DNA from: Rachycentron canadum
Taxonomy: Eukaryota; Chordata; Actinopteri; Carangiformes; Rachycentridae
DNA: 64,000 nt
NCBI GenBank assembly: GCA_038496675.1
Contig: CM076656.1
Location: 20,215,678-20,279,677, forward strand
Direction of reading: 5' to 3'
Below, piece by piece: positions 11,236 through 22,750 of this stretch. A program made the position numbers and the translations under genes. The notes under the pieces are model-generated. The model was not told the DNA's origin and did not search any database. It saw only the letters and a list, made by a program, of their open reading frames with translations. Position 1 is the first letter of the stretch. Each line of letters begins with the position of its first letter.

Positions 11236-12504
11236 AAAAATGCATAAATATTCAGAAAGGCTGAACAAAGTTGGGGGGGTGTGTCTGCGGTTTGGAGATG
11301 GAGGGAGCTGCAGTGTCAAAAGCGAAAAGCTCAGAGGAAAATTGAAGCCCCATAATGGAAGCATAATGGGCTTAGTGTCAGAGTCTTACAGACGAGCCGG
11401 GGGGGAAGCACGACTGCCGTCACCCTCTCTTACCTCAAGGCAGTATAACGGAGTTTAGGAAGCAACGAAGAGACAACACCGGGCCCCAAACAGGCTTTAG
11501 AGATATACCAACAGCCTAATGGCTGGATGTGGATGGAATTCATAACAATGAGGTGGCCACTGGTTGTCTCTTTGTGGGATTGTAGCGCATCACATCTCAG
11601 ACTCAGGTTGAATACTCAAAAGGTTTGCTATCAACTCATGTGGGGCTCCTCGTCAGAATTCATGCAGGGAGATGCAAAAGATTACACAGAAGGAGGCTCC
11701 ATAGCTGAAGTTTTCAAAAGTAAATGATGATTCTTTTGGGAAAAAAAACAATTCCTGAGCTTCTTCTCTTATGCGATTTGTGACGGAGGGAAGCGCAGGA
11801 CATGAGTACAGATATAAACATCATCTGGAGAGATTTTAATTCACCTCGTGTATGGTACAGCTCACTTGCATCGCAATTCACCACAAGTACTGTACAACAG
11901 CTGTCATGACAAAGATTGAATTTGAAGTGGTGCCCCTGGCGATGACTACCAATGCTGTGTAGACCATCTACTGCTGTCATAGATCTGTGAGTGACTGACA
12001 GGCTGCAACCAGACATGTTGAGGCGGTTATCTAACGCCTTGTGTCAAAGCAGATTTCCAGCGTTTTAAGTCAAACGTTGGGGGATGAGGGAACGTGTGGA
12101 GCAAGGCAGTGTGTTAGAGACAGTAAGGGATTAAGCTTTGTCCCCACTGTTGTGTACAAAATGTGCATTTGCATCTTCGTGAAGCTGTAGTTAAGAACCA
12201 GGATCCAGATTTAGTTTATTCTCATCTGGTGGAGTGTGTGTGAGTGTGTGAGTGTGTGTGTCGAGGCAGAGAGAATGTGCTGATCAGGGGCTTGAGGACG
12301 AGCAAAGCAGATTTGGACTCAGACCATGAGTTAGTTATTTTTGGAGAACATCCAGCTCTCTCCTATATGACATAACAGCACAGAGGCAGTTTTTAGACAA
12401 CAGTGTTATATGTACGTTAGTACATTAAAGATGATTCACAAACACTTGACTTTAAACATTAGAACCACATTGTATTATTACTTCATAATGTATAGTTGTT
12501 ATTT

Positions 12505-12575
12505 TTACCAGGTCTCTCTGGTGAAAGATGTTTTTTATCTCAAAAGGATTTCCTGGTAAAATAAAGGAAGTAAAG
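12505..12575 (+). repeat. LINE/SINE 3'-tail-like sequence
   Basis: CCAGGTCTCTCTGGTGAAAG, a T-rich stretch, then TTTCCTGGTAAAATAAAGG. This resembles the 3' tail shared by many fish non-LTR retroelement copies (CCAGGTCTCTCTTGTAAAAG ... CTTCCTGGTTAAATAAAGG). No reverse transcriptase frame remains. Confidence 0.55.
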
Positions 12576-13137
12576 GTCCTGTGTTTACATCTATATGTGT
12601 ACAACACACAAGTACTATATGTGAATTATATTTATTTATGTGTAGGATTAGTTTATGGTAGGCCCTCACTTTGAGACTCCTTTATTTGTTTATTACCTCA
12701 TTATCAGTGTATTTGTATGGTACGATGTCACTGGTATATTTTGCCATGTTTAGTATATTTCCATGTGCTTTTGATCGTGTCACCAACCTTGGGAAGTGTG
12801 AGTCTTTTCTTTGCCTGTTTGGTGGGAGATGGTTCACGTGACCCAGCTGAATTTTTGTACGAATCACTAACACTAATTATATTTTTTTGTTAAAGGTTGT
12901 CATAAATAATCAGTGTTTTTAATCTGTGTTTACTGTAATGGCCAATACTTAACTGTCATCTTTGAGTTGCAGCCATTTGAATGGCAGTTGGTAAAAATAA
13001 ACTTGACTCAGTTAATTGTGTTTGATCTATGTTAGTCTCAGGTTTTTAATGGTATGACACAACTGCCATCTGATGGATCCTGACAATAACATTTCTGAAC
13101 AGAGATTCACAAAATCAGAGGACACATATTTGTAAGA

Positions 13138-13143
13138 CTTTAA
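13138..13143 (-). terminator. Candidate acbd6 poly(A) signal (ATTAAA)
   Basis: First ATTAAA/AATAAA hexamer I can find on the minus strand after the acbd6 stop at 13946. Confidence 0.3.
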
Positions 13144-13276
13144 TGATGATATATGTCAAATGATTAGAGCATTCCTTTGAACATAACTCAACTGAATCAT
13201 AAACAAACCTGCGATAATGTAAACTGTTGTGGCTGTCCCAGACTAAAAGGCCTAGCTGGCTGTCAGGCCTGGGCAG

Positions 13277-13637
13277 TAGGAGTGGGTGATATGTAGAAAA
13301 TCCTTTACAATATACATCATTTTATATCGCGATAACAATAAATATTGTGATATCATGAATTTACGGGTGTTTTATACCTTTGATGGATAAAATAAGTGGA
13401 TGGGAATGTCTGTTTTTTTTGGTTACTTCAGTGACTTCAATACCTGACAAAACCAGATACATCATCACATTGATGCACAAATCCTGTCATTCTAATATTG
13501 CCAATAAGCAGCCCTGCAAAGGTCTTATACAACAAGAGATAAAGTAATTAAAGGTACAGCTACCTCAGAATAGCAAAGTTTCTACCAGCTGACAGGCCTC
13601 TACTGTCTCACAGTACTCGTCATATCACCCACCCCTA
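13277..13637. mobile_element. Nonautonomous hAT-like element (MITE) with 8-bp target duplication
   Basis: The 361-bp element starts TAGGAGTGGGTGATATG and ends with CATATCACCCACCCCTA, so the terminal inverted repeats match at 16 of 17 positions. It is flanked on both sides by the perfect 8-bp direct repeat CTGGGCAG (13269-13276 and 13638-13645). An 8-bp duplication with ends close to YAGGGGTG is typical of hAT transposons. The interior has TATCGCGATAACAATAAATATTG-type words known from a frequent fish repeat and no transposase frame, so it was mobilised in trans. Confidence 0.88.
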
Positions 13638-13945
13638 CTGGGCAGTTACAGTCAATATACAGTATATTGATGGATGAAAACACATGCAGTGCATTTCATT
13701 TCATGTGTCTTATCAAGTAGGAGGGCTAATATTTACACCCTTGGTTCCAAGAAGCTAAGCCAATGAAATCAAACTCACCACAAGCATCTGGAAATAAAAT
13801 CAAATAAAACTTCTGCAATCCTGGTCTACTAACTGTTGGGGTTGAACAGAGTCTCTTCAGGGACGACGAAGGGATGGTGGGAAGAGGTGAATGAGTGGGG
13901 CTGGGATGAGACTAGGATGGGGTGCAGTGGGGAGGTGCAGCTGAT

Positions 13946-14100
13946 TTAGCCTTTCGGAGCAGTGTACTGGCGCAGGAGAGAGGAGATGGCACTGGACTCA
14001 GTGACCTCCTCAGGGAGAGAGCCCTCCATGTCTTTGATGGACGGGTCAGCGCCGGCGTTCAGCAGAAGCTCCACGATGTCGGCGAACTCGCATGCAGACG
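13946..14100 (-). CDS. acbd6: Acyl-CoA-binding domain protein 6, exon 8 (ankyrin repeat 2, C terminus)
   Basis: Last coding exon, residues 249 (partly) to 299, read on the minus strand after an ACTCATAG acceptor. It finishes the Ala codon begun in exon 7 and gives SACEFADIVELLLNAGADPS, the core of the second ankyrin repeat, then IKDMEGSLPEEVTESSAISS and the C terminus LLRQYTAPKG followed by TAA (plus 13946-13948). Ankyrin hallmarks are the IVELLL helix and the NAGADP turn. Human ACBD6 ends in a similar position (282 residues against 299 here). No disruption. Confidence 0.96.
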
Positions 14101-14647
14101 CTATGAGTTAAAAAGGAGAGGGATAACACTGTCAGTGTGATGGTCCACCACCTTGGTCCAAACAGAAACATCTCAGTTATATGATGGAGCTCTTTTCAGA
14201 CTGTTTTAATAGTGGAGACCAGGTTTGCATGAATTTGCCTCCTTCTACATACTGTAGTACAGTATGTACAGTGGTGCAGTTAATGAAAAGCCCATTTGCA
14301 GGTCCAGCACTGACACTGGCGTGGACCTGTGGTTCCCTTAAACACTTCATTTCTGCCCCACTGGCAATTTGTGCCCTGCTAAAAGGGTCTTCTCTATCTG
14401 TGTAGGGGGGAGGCTTGCACTTTCTTAACCCAGTTAGCGAGTCCCTGCGTTCCTGATGCACCTTTCGCCCCTCTGGCAACCCCCCCGCCCCCCTCCTGAG
14501 TGCTCTCCTCTGTCGGTGTCACTTGCTCGCTCCTTTTAAAGAGCAGACTCTGTGCAGCGCCATGATCGCTGATGTCAGCAGCCGCGGTGATTGACAGCCG
14601 GGCCTTTTAACCTCCAGCCCAGGGGTGGATAGCGGGCTGCGTGGCTG

Positions 14648-14649
<2 letters not shown>

Positions 14650-14708
<59 letters not shown>
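14650..14708. repeat. (TG)n microsatellite
   Basis: Uninterrupted TG run of about 59 bp. Confidence 0.97.
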
Positions 14709-14710
<2 letters not shown>

Positions 14711-15310
14711 GATGAGATATGATTATACATCGGAATGCATGTGAGTATGTAAACAAGTGTTTGTGTGTGTGCTCGAGTTGTGCCTATGAATAGTACAAGG
14801 TGTGGAGGAGTCAAACCCTAGAAGAACCACTTATCTTTCAGCCAAATCAGGATAACAAAGCTTGGCTTATTTTTCCAGCCACGTCCTCCTCTTGTTGATC
14901 TAAATAGTGTTTTATTTGGCCAGCGGTGTGTGTGTGTGTGCGTGGCGGCGGGCGTCTCGCCTGGGCCTTGAGCTGTAAAAAGTGCCTGGCCCTCAGGGGA
15001 GCCATAGAGGAGGAGAACAATTTATGGTGAGCAGTAAACCCTCAATTAATCACTTGCCAGCCACTGTGGCCCTGTGCAAAGAGAGGTGGGAATGAATTTT
15101 CATTCTCTGCTATTTGTCTCTTGGAGTTCATCGCTTATGTTTATTAGTCATCTTTTTATGCCCCATCCTCGGGGCTTCCTCTGCCGCGGGTGTGTGTGAG
15201 TGTTTGTGTGGCTCTCCTATGGGTGATGCAACATACCCACTCTAATGCCACCAAGCTGGGGGACAGATGGTGCAGCTGTACACTCACACTCCCACACATA
15301 CATGCACAAA

Positions 15311-15311
<1 letters not shown>

Positions 15312-15344
<33 letters not shown>
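15312..15344. repeat. (CA)n microsatellite
   Basis: Uninterrupted CA run of about 33 bp inside acbd6 intron 7. Confidence 0.95.
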
Positions 15345-15345
<1 letters not shown>

Positions 15346-15745
15346 GCTCAGAGGACAGGGGAACCGCCCCTCAGGGACATGTGTGTTGGGGCATGAGAGG
15401 GTCAGGGGAGTCTAAGGACCACTGCTGATTTCCTCTGGGAGGCCGGGCGATTATTACAACACACGCACACACACAAGAAGAACAAAACCAGACAGGCATC
15501 CACACGTGCACACGTACATACCAAAAGACACACTAACACACACTCATGCACCATTACATAGCATACAACAGAGAGAAATAACAGAAACTGACTTAAAACC
15601 AACTTCAAGAAATAAAGATGGGGAACAGAAGAAACAGTTGAAGGAACTGTGTGTGGAGAACAAGCTGAAAATAATTTTTTTTTTTTTAAAAAAAGGTAAA
15701 AGTTTAACATTTTGGACTGGAGATTAATAAGAGAGGCCTCCTTAC

Positions 15746-15776
15746 CATAATGTAGTGCTGTCTGTCCTTCATTGTC
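15746..15776 (-). CDS. acbd6: ACBD6 exon 7 (31-bp microexon, start of ankyrin repeat 2)
   Basis: Between a TTTTACAG acceptor and a G|GTAAGG donor lie 31 bases encoding DNEGQTALHY plus the first base of an Ala codon (residues 239-249). DNEGQTALHYA is the classical opening of an ankyrin repeat (DxxGxTALHxA) and matches ACBD6 exactly where exon 6 stops (ADINSQ). The length is not a multiple of three, so skipping it would shift the frame. The long open frame around it is otherwise intronic. Confidence 0.95.
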
Positions 15777-16740
15777 CTGTAAAAGACAATAACAAGTCTT
15801 TAATTCAACAGGCCTGTGACTGGGGAAGAACAAAACTGAGAAAAGTATCAAAGATAAAACACATATATCGCCTGCAATTGTTGAGAGAAATTGCAAATGA
15901 CTTTGATCATATTTCCAAGAGTCAACAGGAAAACCTTCAGCTGCTAGAATACCAATTACCTCCAACGTGTGAGCTGTGGACAAAGGGTGGCATGTTTTCA
16001 TTGTACCAAAGAGGGGGATCATGAGAAGATGAGATATTGATTTGAGAAACACGTGACCTGCAAATCAAACCTTTCAACTTGCAGGTGACTTCCAGCTCCG
16101 TTCAACTTGAAACAACAAGCTGCTGAAACTCAACGTATTATGGAGAAGGTGGCGCCACCACAGCTCAACACCCAACACCCAACCAGCGTTAGCACCAAAA
16201 CTAGCTTTTGGACGGAGGAGAAAGGATTTCCTACTTTGAGATGAATCACATTTTGCAGATCTTAAGAATTTGTGGTAAACTTAAACCTTTTGGGCCCCTG
16301 AAGGTCTGGGGCCTGTGGGTAGTTGTGTGGTTAGTAATCCAGCATTGGTGGTGATTTCTTAACAAGTAGATACAACTTGGAGCTTAATTTGAAATTGTTG
16401 AATTCATTCATTTGGTGTTAATATTGGACTTTATTAAAACAAAAAGCTGTCTCCAGTTTGTAGCGTTGCAACTGTATTTCCCTCAAACTGTGTAAAAACT
16501 GTGTTTGTAGATATTTCTGTTTTTCCTTTAACCAAGTGGGAGAAGTTTCTTGATAAATCTTGAATCACCTCATTGTGGGTTTTGGTCTTTTTATGAAAGT
16601 TGTTGACAGAAAGAAAAAAAGTAGAGAATATTTCAAGTCTTTTTTTCTTTAAATTGAATAAGTATGGAGACGACGTGACCCTGACACACAACAGATCAGT
16701 GACAAAAGAGAGAAGCTCAGAAAACCTCTTGCGTGCATGA

Positions 16741-16762
16741 GTGTGTGTGTGTGTGTGTGTGT
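16741..16762. repeat. (GT)11 microsatellite
   Basis: Uninterrupted GT run. Confidence 0.93.
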
Positions 16763-16856
16763 CCTCTGAACTGTGAAAATGGTACTTGGGGTCTAAGGGT
16801 CATTGGTAAAGATATAATTCTTGTCAGAACTGTTGGATTAGGAACAGGCGCAGGGA

Positions 16857-16858
<2 letters not shown>

Positions 16859-16898
<40 letters not shown>
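16859..16898. repeat. (GT)20 microsatellite
   Basis: Uninterrupted GT run of about 40 bp, 100 bp from the previous tract. Confidence 0.96.
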
Positions 16899-16900
<2 letters not shown>

Positions 16901-17972
16901 GTATAAGACACAATATATGACAGGCATCATCAACAGGAGATTCACTTCTTAATCACTGCTCAGACCTGCCTTTACGCCTCATAATGATGATAAATGGTCA
17001 AACTGTTGCCTCCAGTCTTAGAACAAGAGCAGCTGCTCAGTCAAGTACAATGGCTTCAGATGTTCAGAGGCAGATTAAAAGCCAGCAGGCGCAGTGACAT
17101 TTGCTTCCTTGCTGTAAAATGTCACTGCAGTGGAAACACTTCCGAATGACTCGAACTGTTATGGTGAAATTAATCATTAGTCTTTCCACCTTTGCCCTTA
17201 TAAGAGCAGATGCTCTTGAGCACCTTCTTGTTGTGGTTACTTCCACGTCCTTCCTCCACTTTCTCTTCTGTTTCTTCTGACCTCCAAACCACACCTCCCT
17301 CATCTCCCTCCTTTCATTACCACATCCACCTTTTCTCGCTCTTTCTCCTCTTCAATCTTGATCCCTTTTCCTTTTCAATCCCTCCCTTTTTGTTACCCTC
17401 TCCTCCTTCGTCTCTTTCCCGTCTTCCCTCTCTGGCTGGGCCTGGCGCAGAGTGATCCTATTGTTGTATTTCTCTCCCTCGCTCTCTCTCTCTCAGGGGC
17501 AGCACTTCGGGGACCTGCTGATTGGATTAGAGCTTTCTATTCCCTCTGGATGGATCACAGAGCACAGATGCAAATCGCCACCAGCGTGGACAACAATGCT
17601 GTCTGTCTGCGAGTCGAATCGCAACCTGTGATGTACTGTGGAGGCTGTGTCTGTCTCTCACAATGATGTAGAGTCTGTGAGCAGAACTGTACGAAAACTC
17701 ACAAATTAAGATACAACCGCTGAGGGGTAAAACATTTTCTCCATCCAGGTATTTCCTATAAAAATACATTTTAAGGCGAAAACAATAATTTTTCAGCCTA
17801 TTTTACTCCATAAAACACAAACACACTGAGCACAATGAGAAAGTGACAGATGTTTACAGCCGGGGCCAAGTGGAAGCCCTTGATGTACACAAATACATAC
17901 AGTTATAATTAAAGTGTAAAGGGTTTAAGCTCTAATCTGCAACAAGCATTAATCTGCAGCTATTTGCTCTAC

Positions 17973-17976
<4 letters not shown>

Positions 17977-18009
<33 letters not shown>
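17977..18009. repeat. (AC)n microsatellite
   Basis: Uninterrupted AC run of about 33 bp. Confidence 0.95.
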
Positions 18010-18011
<2 letters not shown>

Positions 18012-20239
18012 CAAGAATGAGTGACCGATAATGCACGAACAACAGAGATGGTTAAGGTGCAGTGAGTCCAGAGCTCCAGTCAGTTTATTGAAAGTAAAAT
18101 GGCAACTTTTGATATTTTTGCATAAAAAATTACTCAAATATTTGCTCCTTTCTGCTCCTCAGATTTGAGGATTTTTTATCTCTTGTTTTTATGTATATAC
18201 TTGGACTGGTTGTGAAGGAAAAACAAGGAAAACGTCAGCTGAGTTTGTGCTTTAACGGACATTTTTCATCACGTTCAGACTTTTCATAAACCTACTAATT
18301 GATTAACTGAAAAAATAATCAGAAAATTAAATGAACAAAGAAAATAATCATCAGCTGCAGCTTGAAAGCGAAAAGGATTTTTCCGATATACGCTGTTGTT
18401 GAAGGGAACCAGTGTATGTGTGCAGCCTACATGCTTCTTGCATGTTCATGTGAGGGGTCAGTGGCCTGTCCTCCCAGCGTTCCCTAATGCCCCTGGATCC
18501 AGGACGCAGGCTTGATGGAATCACAGGAAATTGGATTGTCTTCCATTTGCTTTGGAAGCAGCCTGGAAGAGACACTCCTCCATCCCCAACCCCACCCCCA
18601 ATACCTGCAGTTAGCTACCGTAGCATCCCTTCCCCACCCCACCCCTCGTCTCTGGTGCACCCGTGTTTCCATCCCATTACTGAGGCATGTCGCACTGAAA
18701 CCCCTGCTTTTACATGTCATCCAAAGTTTCCCCTTGCGGTGCAGAAATGCTGTGCTGGATGTCAGCAGAGTGCTCAATAAAGCAGCTCCTTGCACAATAC
18801 CAGCAGCAGAGCTCCAGCAGTGTAGTGTATCACCCTAATGGGGTGGAGCAATATGCTTAGGAGCAGCACAGATAGGGATTGATCTATAAGTACTATTGCA
18901 GTTTTGCTGAATTTAAGTCACACCAATCTATCATTTCTATCACACAAATGATGTGAAGCAAGATGGATGGAAGAGAACGAGAGCAAATCCAGGATATATA
19001 GAGAGATATGGCAAACAGTCTTATTACTTTAGCTATATGCCTTAACAGAACAAAATGATACTGTAACAAGTTCAAAATCGGTCCAAAGAAAAGAGAAAAA
19101 CAGTCAGACACTAAACGATCTGTGTCTAACATTTGTGTGCAAACATGCATTACAGTCTATCAGAACATAGACGGGTCCCTGGAGGCTTTTTCCATTCAAA
19201 TGAGAGTTCAGGATTGTCTGATGACTCAAAGTCAGACAGAGAAACCAGGGGGCAAATAAAAAACCTTGTCTTCATCTACACAGAGGTGCTGATATACATG
19301 TAGAAAGTGGTTCGACCTGTTTCGTCCCTCGGTCTGCCCTCACAGATCTCCGACAATGGGACAATCACACTCCAAACGTTCAACACGCTCCACTTATACC
19401 AGCTTTAAGAGGAAGCACCAAGGGCATATGAGAGGCGTAAACTTAACGCTGTCAGGGATACAAATAGGACACAGAGGTCCCTTGAGTCTGTGTGCACTTG
19501 AAACTGCATTTCAGTGTGTTTTTCTGTGTCTGAGGCAGAGAAGCGATTGTGGGCAGAGAGGTTAAAGGTCTTCAAAATCCACCACCAGCAGTGGAGTCGC
19601 AGCTGTCACGCTCTGTGTACATGTCAGTGTTACTGAGAGTGAGGTGTCCTCGTGGACCATAGAAGCTTTCGTGTTTTCATATCAAGCCCATCCAAGTACC
19701 AACAGGACTCAGTCACTGACGGTTTAATTGGCTCTTTACTGCTGCTGAACTGTTCTTCAAAAAGAAAGGGAGAAAAATGTTTGTGGCCTGATTCGTTTAT
19801 TTTAAAATCTCATCAGTAGAAATACAACATAAAAAGGTACAACATGCAGAAATTCACCATCAATAAACTATTACAACAATTATTTTATGAATAATCTGTA
19901 TAATTACTGTGTATAGGCACGGCCGTAGCCAGGATGATTGACAGCCATCTCGGTTGTGTAGAGAAGCAAGAGGAAAGTTTCATTCTCTCAGCGTTTGCAC
20001 AGATATGGCTTCAAGATGTTCTTCTAATGAGATAATGGATTATTTGAAAGAGCTAATAGGCAAAAAAAATATCCTTCAAAGCTTCTCTAAGGTGGAAACC
20101 TGCAGTTCCTCCAATGGCAACTAGAAAACTGACTGTACTGAGGGTCCTGAGAAGAGAAATCATGTTTAAACCAGTCACTAGACTAGACTAGACCACTAGA
20201 CTTAAAGTGGACGAAGCCAATGCTAAAGAGCCTTAAACG

Positions 20240-20615
20240 TGCATTATATCCAATGACCATCGGGGGGTGACTCCATAGGTTGTAAAAAGAAGTTGGATTG
20301 TATTGAAGTTGATGGTAAAATGTCCCCATTTCTCACTTGATGTATTACCTTAGTAAATGTTTTCTAAATGAGCTTCATACAACATGATGTTCATTTTTTT
20401 AAATGATGGTCCCATTTAGAGGAAAATAGACCATAAAGCAGGTTATGGATTAGGGCGTGGCAACCATGTGACAGAGTCAGGATAGACTATAGAGCAGGTC
20501 ACTCCTTCTCAGCTCCACCTTCTCCTCCAAATATGGTTTCTTCTGGTTTCAAAAAACCAAGATGTTGACAGCAAAATTACAAACTCAAGACTCGACTCAA
20601 ACCAGTGGGTGACTG
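20240..20615. mobile_element. Dispersed teleost repeat (GGTCCCATTTAGAGGAAAATAG type)
   Basis: Words in order: GGGGGGTGACTCCATAGGTT, AAAAAGAAGTTGGATTG, CTCACTTGATGTATTACCTT, ACAACATGATGTTCATTTTT, GGTCCCATTTAGAGGAAAAT, ACCATAAAGCAGG, GGGCGTGGC, then TTTCTTCTGGTTTC and AACCAAGATG. This order matches a frequent fish interspersed repeat as I remember it. No coding capacity is visible and boundaries are approximate. Confidence 0.65.
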
Positions 20616-20968
20616 TTGGTTTAAACATGTTTTCATGCAGTGCCAGTTCAACCTCAATCACCTTAGATGCCACATCATCTTTTTCTTTTTCTCCCACTTT
20701 CTACCTTATTCCCTTACTTCTCTGTTTCTCAGTCAGCTCTTTTTACTTCTCATCTCTCTGTCTCACAAAACTTTCTTTGGGTTTTTCCTTCCTCTCTTCC
20801 TTTCCCCGCCTTCCCCCTTTCTCCCTCCTACTGTCCCTGACAGCAACATTAAACAAGTGGGGATAAATGGACAAGCAATTATGATTTATGATCAATGCAT
20901 GTAGCAGCTGCTGACTTTTATAATGACAGTACTTGGGGGAGGGAGCGAGGCAGAGAGAGAGCGAGGGG

Positions 20969-20969
<1 letters not shown>

Positions 20970-21012
<43 letters not shown>
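20970..21012. repeat. (TG)n microsatellite
   Basis: Uninterrupted GT run of about 42 bp following a GA-rich stretch. Confidence 0.96.
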
Positions 21013-21014
<2 letters not shown>

Positions 21015-21765
21015 TAGTGTGTTAAGGGTGTGTGTTGGAAAGATGAGGGGTGAATCGATAGGCAGCTGGGATCATTGGTATGCAGATTCCAGTGGATAGC
21101 ATTATGATGAGCAGGTGCCATCAATCAGGAAGCAGAGCACAGATTTGAGCGAGATGGAGGAGGGGAAGAGTCTCCTTCAGCGGCTCCCATGTCTGTAACC
21201 AGAGCAGCTACTGTGGCACCTCAGACCAGACACTCATGAAAAAGTTCCTCAGGGACTTCACTTCTGCAGCTCAAACACAGCTGAACATTTTCACAAGACA
21301 CACCAAGTGTTTTCAGGACTTTTTTCAGTTCACCAGTTTCAACTTGCAGAGACTTAAAATCACCTTGAAACAAGCAACACACTGTGTCCCAGAGAATATT
21401 TAGCCTGTTTAAAAAAAAAAAAAAAAAAAAAAAGACAAAACAGTATTAAAAAAAAAAAATATTTTGGCAGATATTGAAATGAGTCATGATTTCAGTTGGA
21501 ATGATCTTTATATTTCATTTGTTGAAATTATGATATTGTGACTTTTGTTCAGTCTTGTTGTTATGTCTGGATAATATGATTTGTAGACCAGGGTGCTAAC
21601 AATGCACAACAATGTAGTAACACATTTAGGAAAACAGCTATTGCTCCTGTGTTTTGGATGTTGCTCTTGGCCATACTACAGTTATATTATTGTGCAGCTT
21701 GTGAAATCTCTGTTAGTGCATTAAATAAAACTCTAGTGCCCAAGATTTTGGAGCTAGCTACAAAA

Positions 21766-22113
21766 TACGGCCGCACAATTAATTGAAATACAATCAAAAT
21801 CTGAATATGGCCAAGTGCAATAACAAAATTGCAGGAGCTGCTATTTTCTGGTAAAGGTAAAATGTGTCATAACATTGTTGTGCATTGCTCGCACTGTGGC
21901 GCTACAGAGACGTCTCGGCCTGCAAATCACATTCTCTAGATGTAAGGGAAAATGCTTGTTTGGTACAAGACCTCGTAAAAATGACCTCTTCATCATCATT
22001 TTTACTTTTTTTCCTGTGAAAACGATATTTCCAACTGAAATTTTATTGCATATTGCAATCTCAATATCTTCCAAAATAAGTGAATATTTTTTTCTTCACG
22101 TTGTACAGCCCTA
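21766..22113. mobile_element. Nonautonomous hAT-like repeat, copy A
   Basis: Starts TACGGCCGCACAATTAATTG and ends with TTGTACAGCCCTA; the reverse complement of the end, TAGGGCTGTACAA, matches the start with three differences over 13 positions. The family (TAGGGCTGCACGATTAAT...) is widespread in teleosts as I recall it. The interior has AATATGGCCAAGTGCAA and TAAAATGTGTCATAACATTG. Flanking 8-mers do not match, so no target duplication survives. A related copy lies at 26317-26567. Confidence 0.7.
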
Positions 22114-22701
22114 CTATGGACTTATCTTTGATTCAGAATCAAATTTACTTAATTCTTTGACACGTCTACATTTGGTTTTTCTGGGACTGCCTCTACCACA
22201 CAGCAGCTGACCCTCAACTCTCACGTCATAGTATGTTTCTTTGCACCAAGAAATAAGATAATTTAAGACATAATTTTGACAAGAACAAGCTGAACAAATG
22301 CTCATTGTCATGTATTAGCCTTCTCTAAACCATGCATGAGATTTCAAATGCACTTCACCAGATCTGGAGATTTTTGAAAGTTGTTTACAGAGCTCATCAA
22401 AATCCCTGCATTCAAGAGCAGCCTGAAGCATCATGGTGCCACTATCTGGAGTCTACAAGCGAACAAAGTCTACTCTGTCTTTTAAAAAAAAAAACAAAAA
22501 AAACAAAAACAAAAAACAAATTATGTTTTACTTTTTTAATATTTACCTAATTGGCAAGAAATACTGATTCCAAGGACTGTCCTGGTAAAATGTTTCATAT
22601 CATTCTGACTTGAAAAATTCATCTTTGAAATCTCTTATCTCTAGTTAAACTGCCCTGAGCTTGCACAAGTTTGCTGTGTATGGTCCTGTTTCTGTTTACC
22701 C

Positions 22702-22705
<4 letters not shown>

Positions 22706-22748
<43 letters not shown>
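22706..22748. repeat. (GT)n microsatellite
   Basis: Uninterrupted GT run of about 43 bp, followed shortly by a C10 run at about 22767-22776. Confidence 0.96.

Positions 22749-22750
<2 letters not shown>

Larger units (their letters stand above)
6546..13117. other. lhx4-acbd6 convergent intergenic region
   Basis: Tail-to-tail interval with no coding exon I can support. It contains two long (CA)n tracts, dispersed fish repeats at about 7371-7736, 10219-10500 and 11112-11235, and a LINE-tail-like piece near 12505-12575. The block at 8290-8600 is repeat-poor and carries AT-rich homeodomain-like motifs; see findings. The boundaries depend on the uncertain poly(A) sites. Confidence 0.6.
13118..13945 (-). 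other. acbd6: acbd6 3'UTR (probable extent)
   Basis: Downstream of the acbd6 stop on the minus strand. I see no canonical AATAAA on this strand until ATTAAA (TTTAAT on the plus strand at 13138-13143). If that site is used, the hAT-like element at 13277-13637 lies inside the 3'UTR. Extent is inferred. Confidence 0.35.
14101..15745 (-). other. acbd6: acbd6 intron 7
   Basis: Minus-strand intron from the TATG|GTAAGG donor (below 15746) to the CATAG acceptor (above 14100). It holds (TG)n at 14650-14708 and (CA)n at 15312-15344. A repeat-poor block at about 14870-15180 with CTCAATTAATCACTTGCCAG is a candidate regulatory element; see findings. Confidence 0.9.

Noticed and set aside
15402..16052. 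216-residue minus-strand frame
   Set aside because: Only the 31 bp encoding DNEGQTALHY is a real exon. The rest is intron with T-rich stretches and Cys/Val-rich microsatellite translation.
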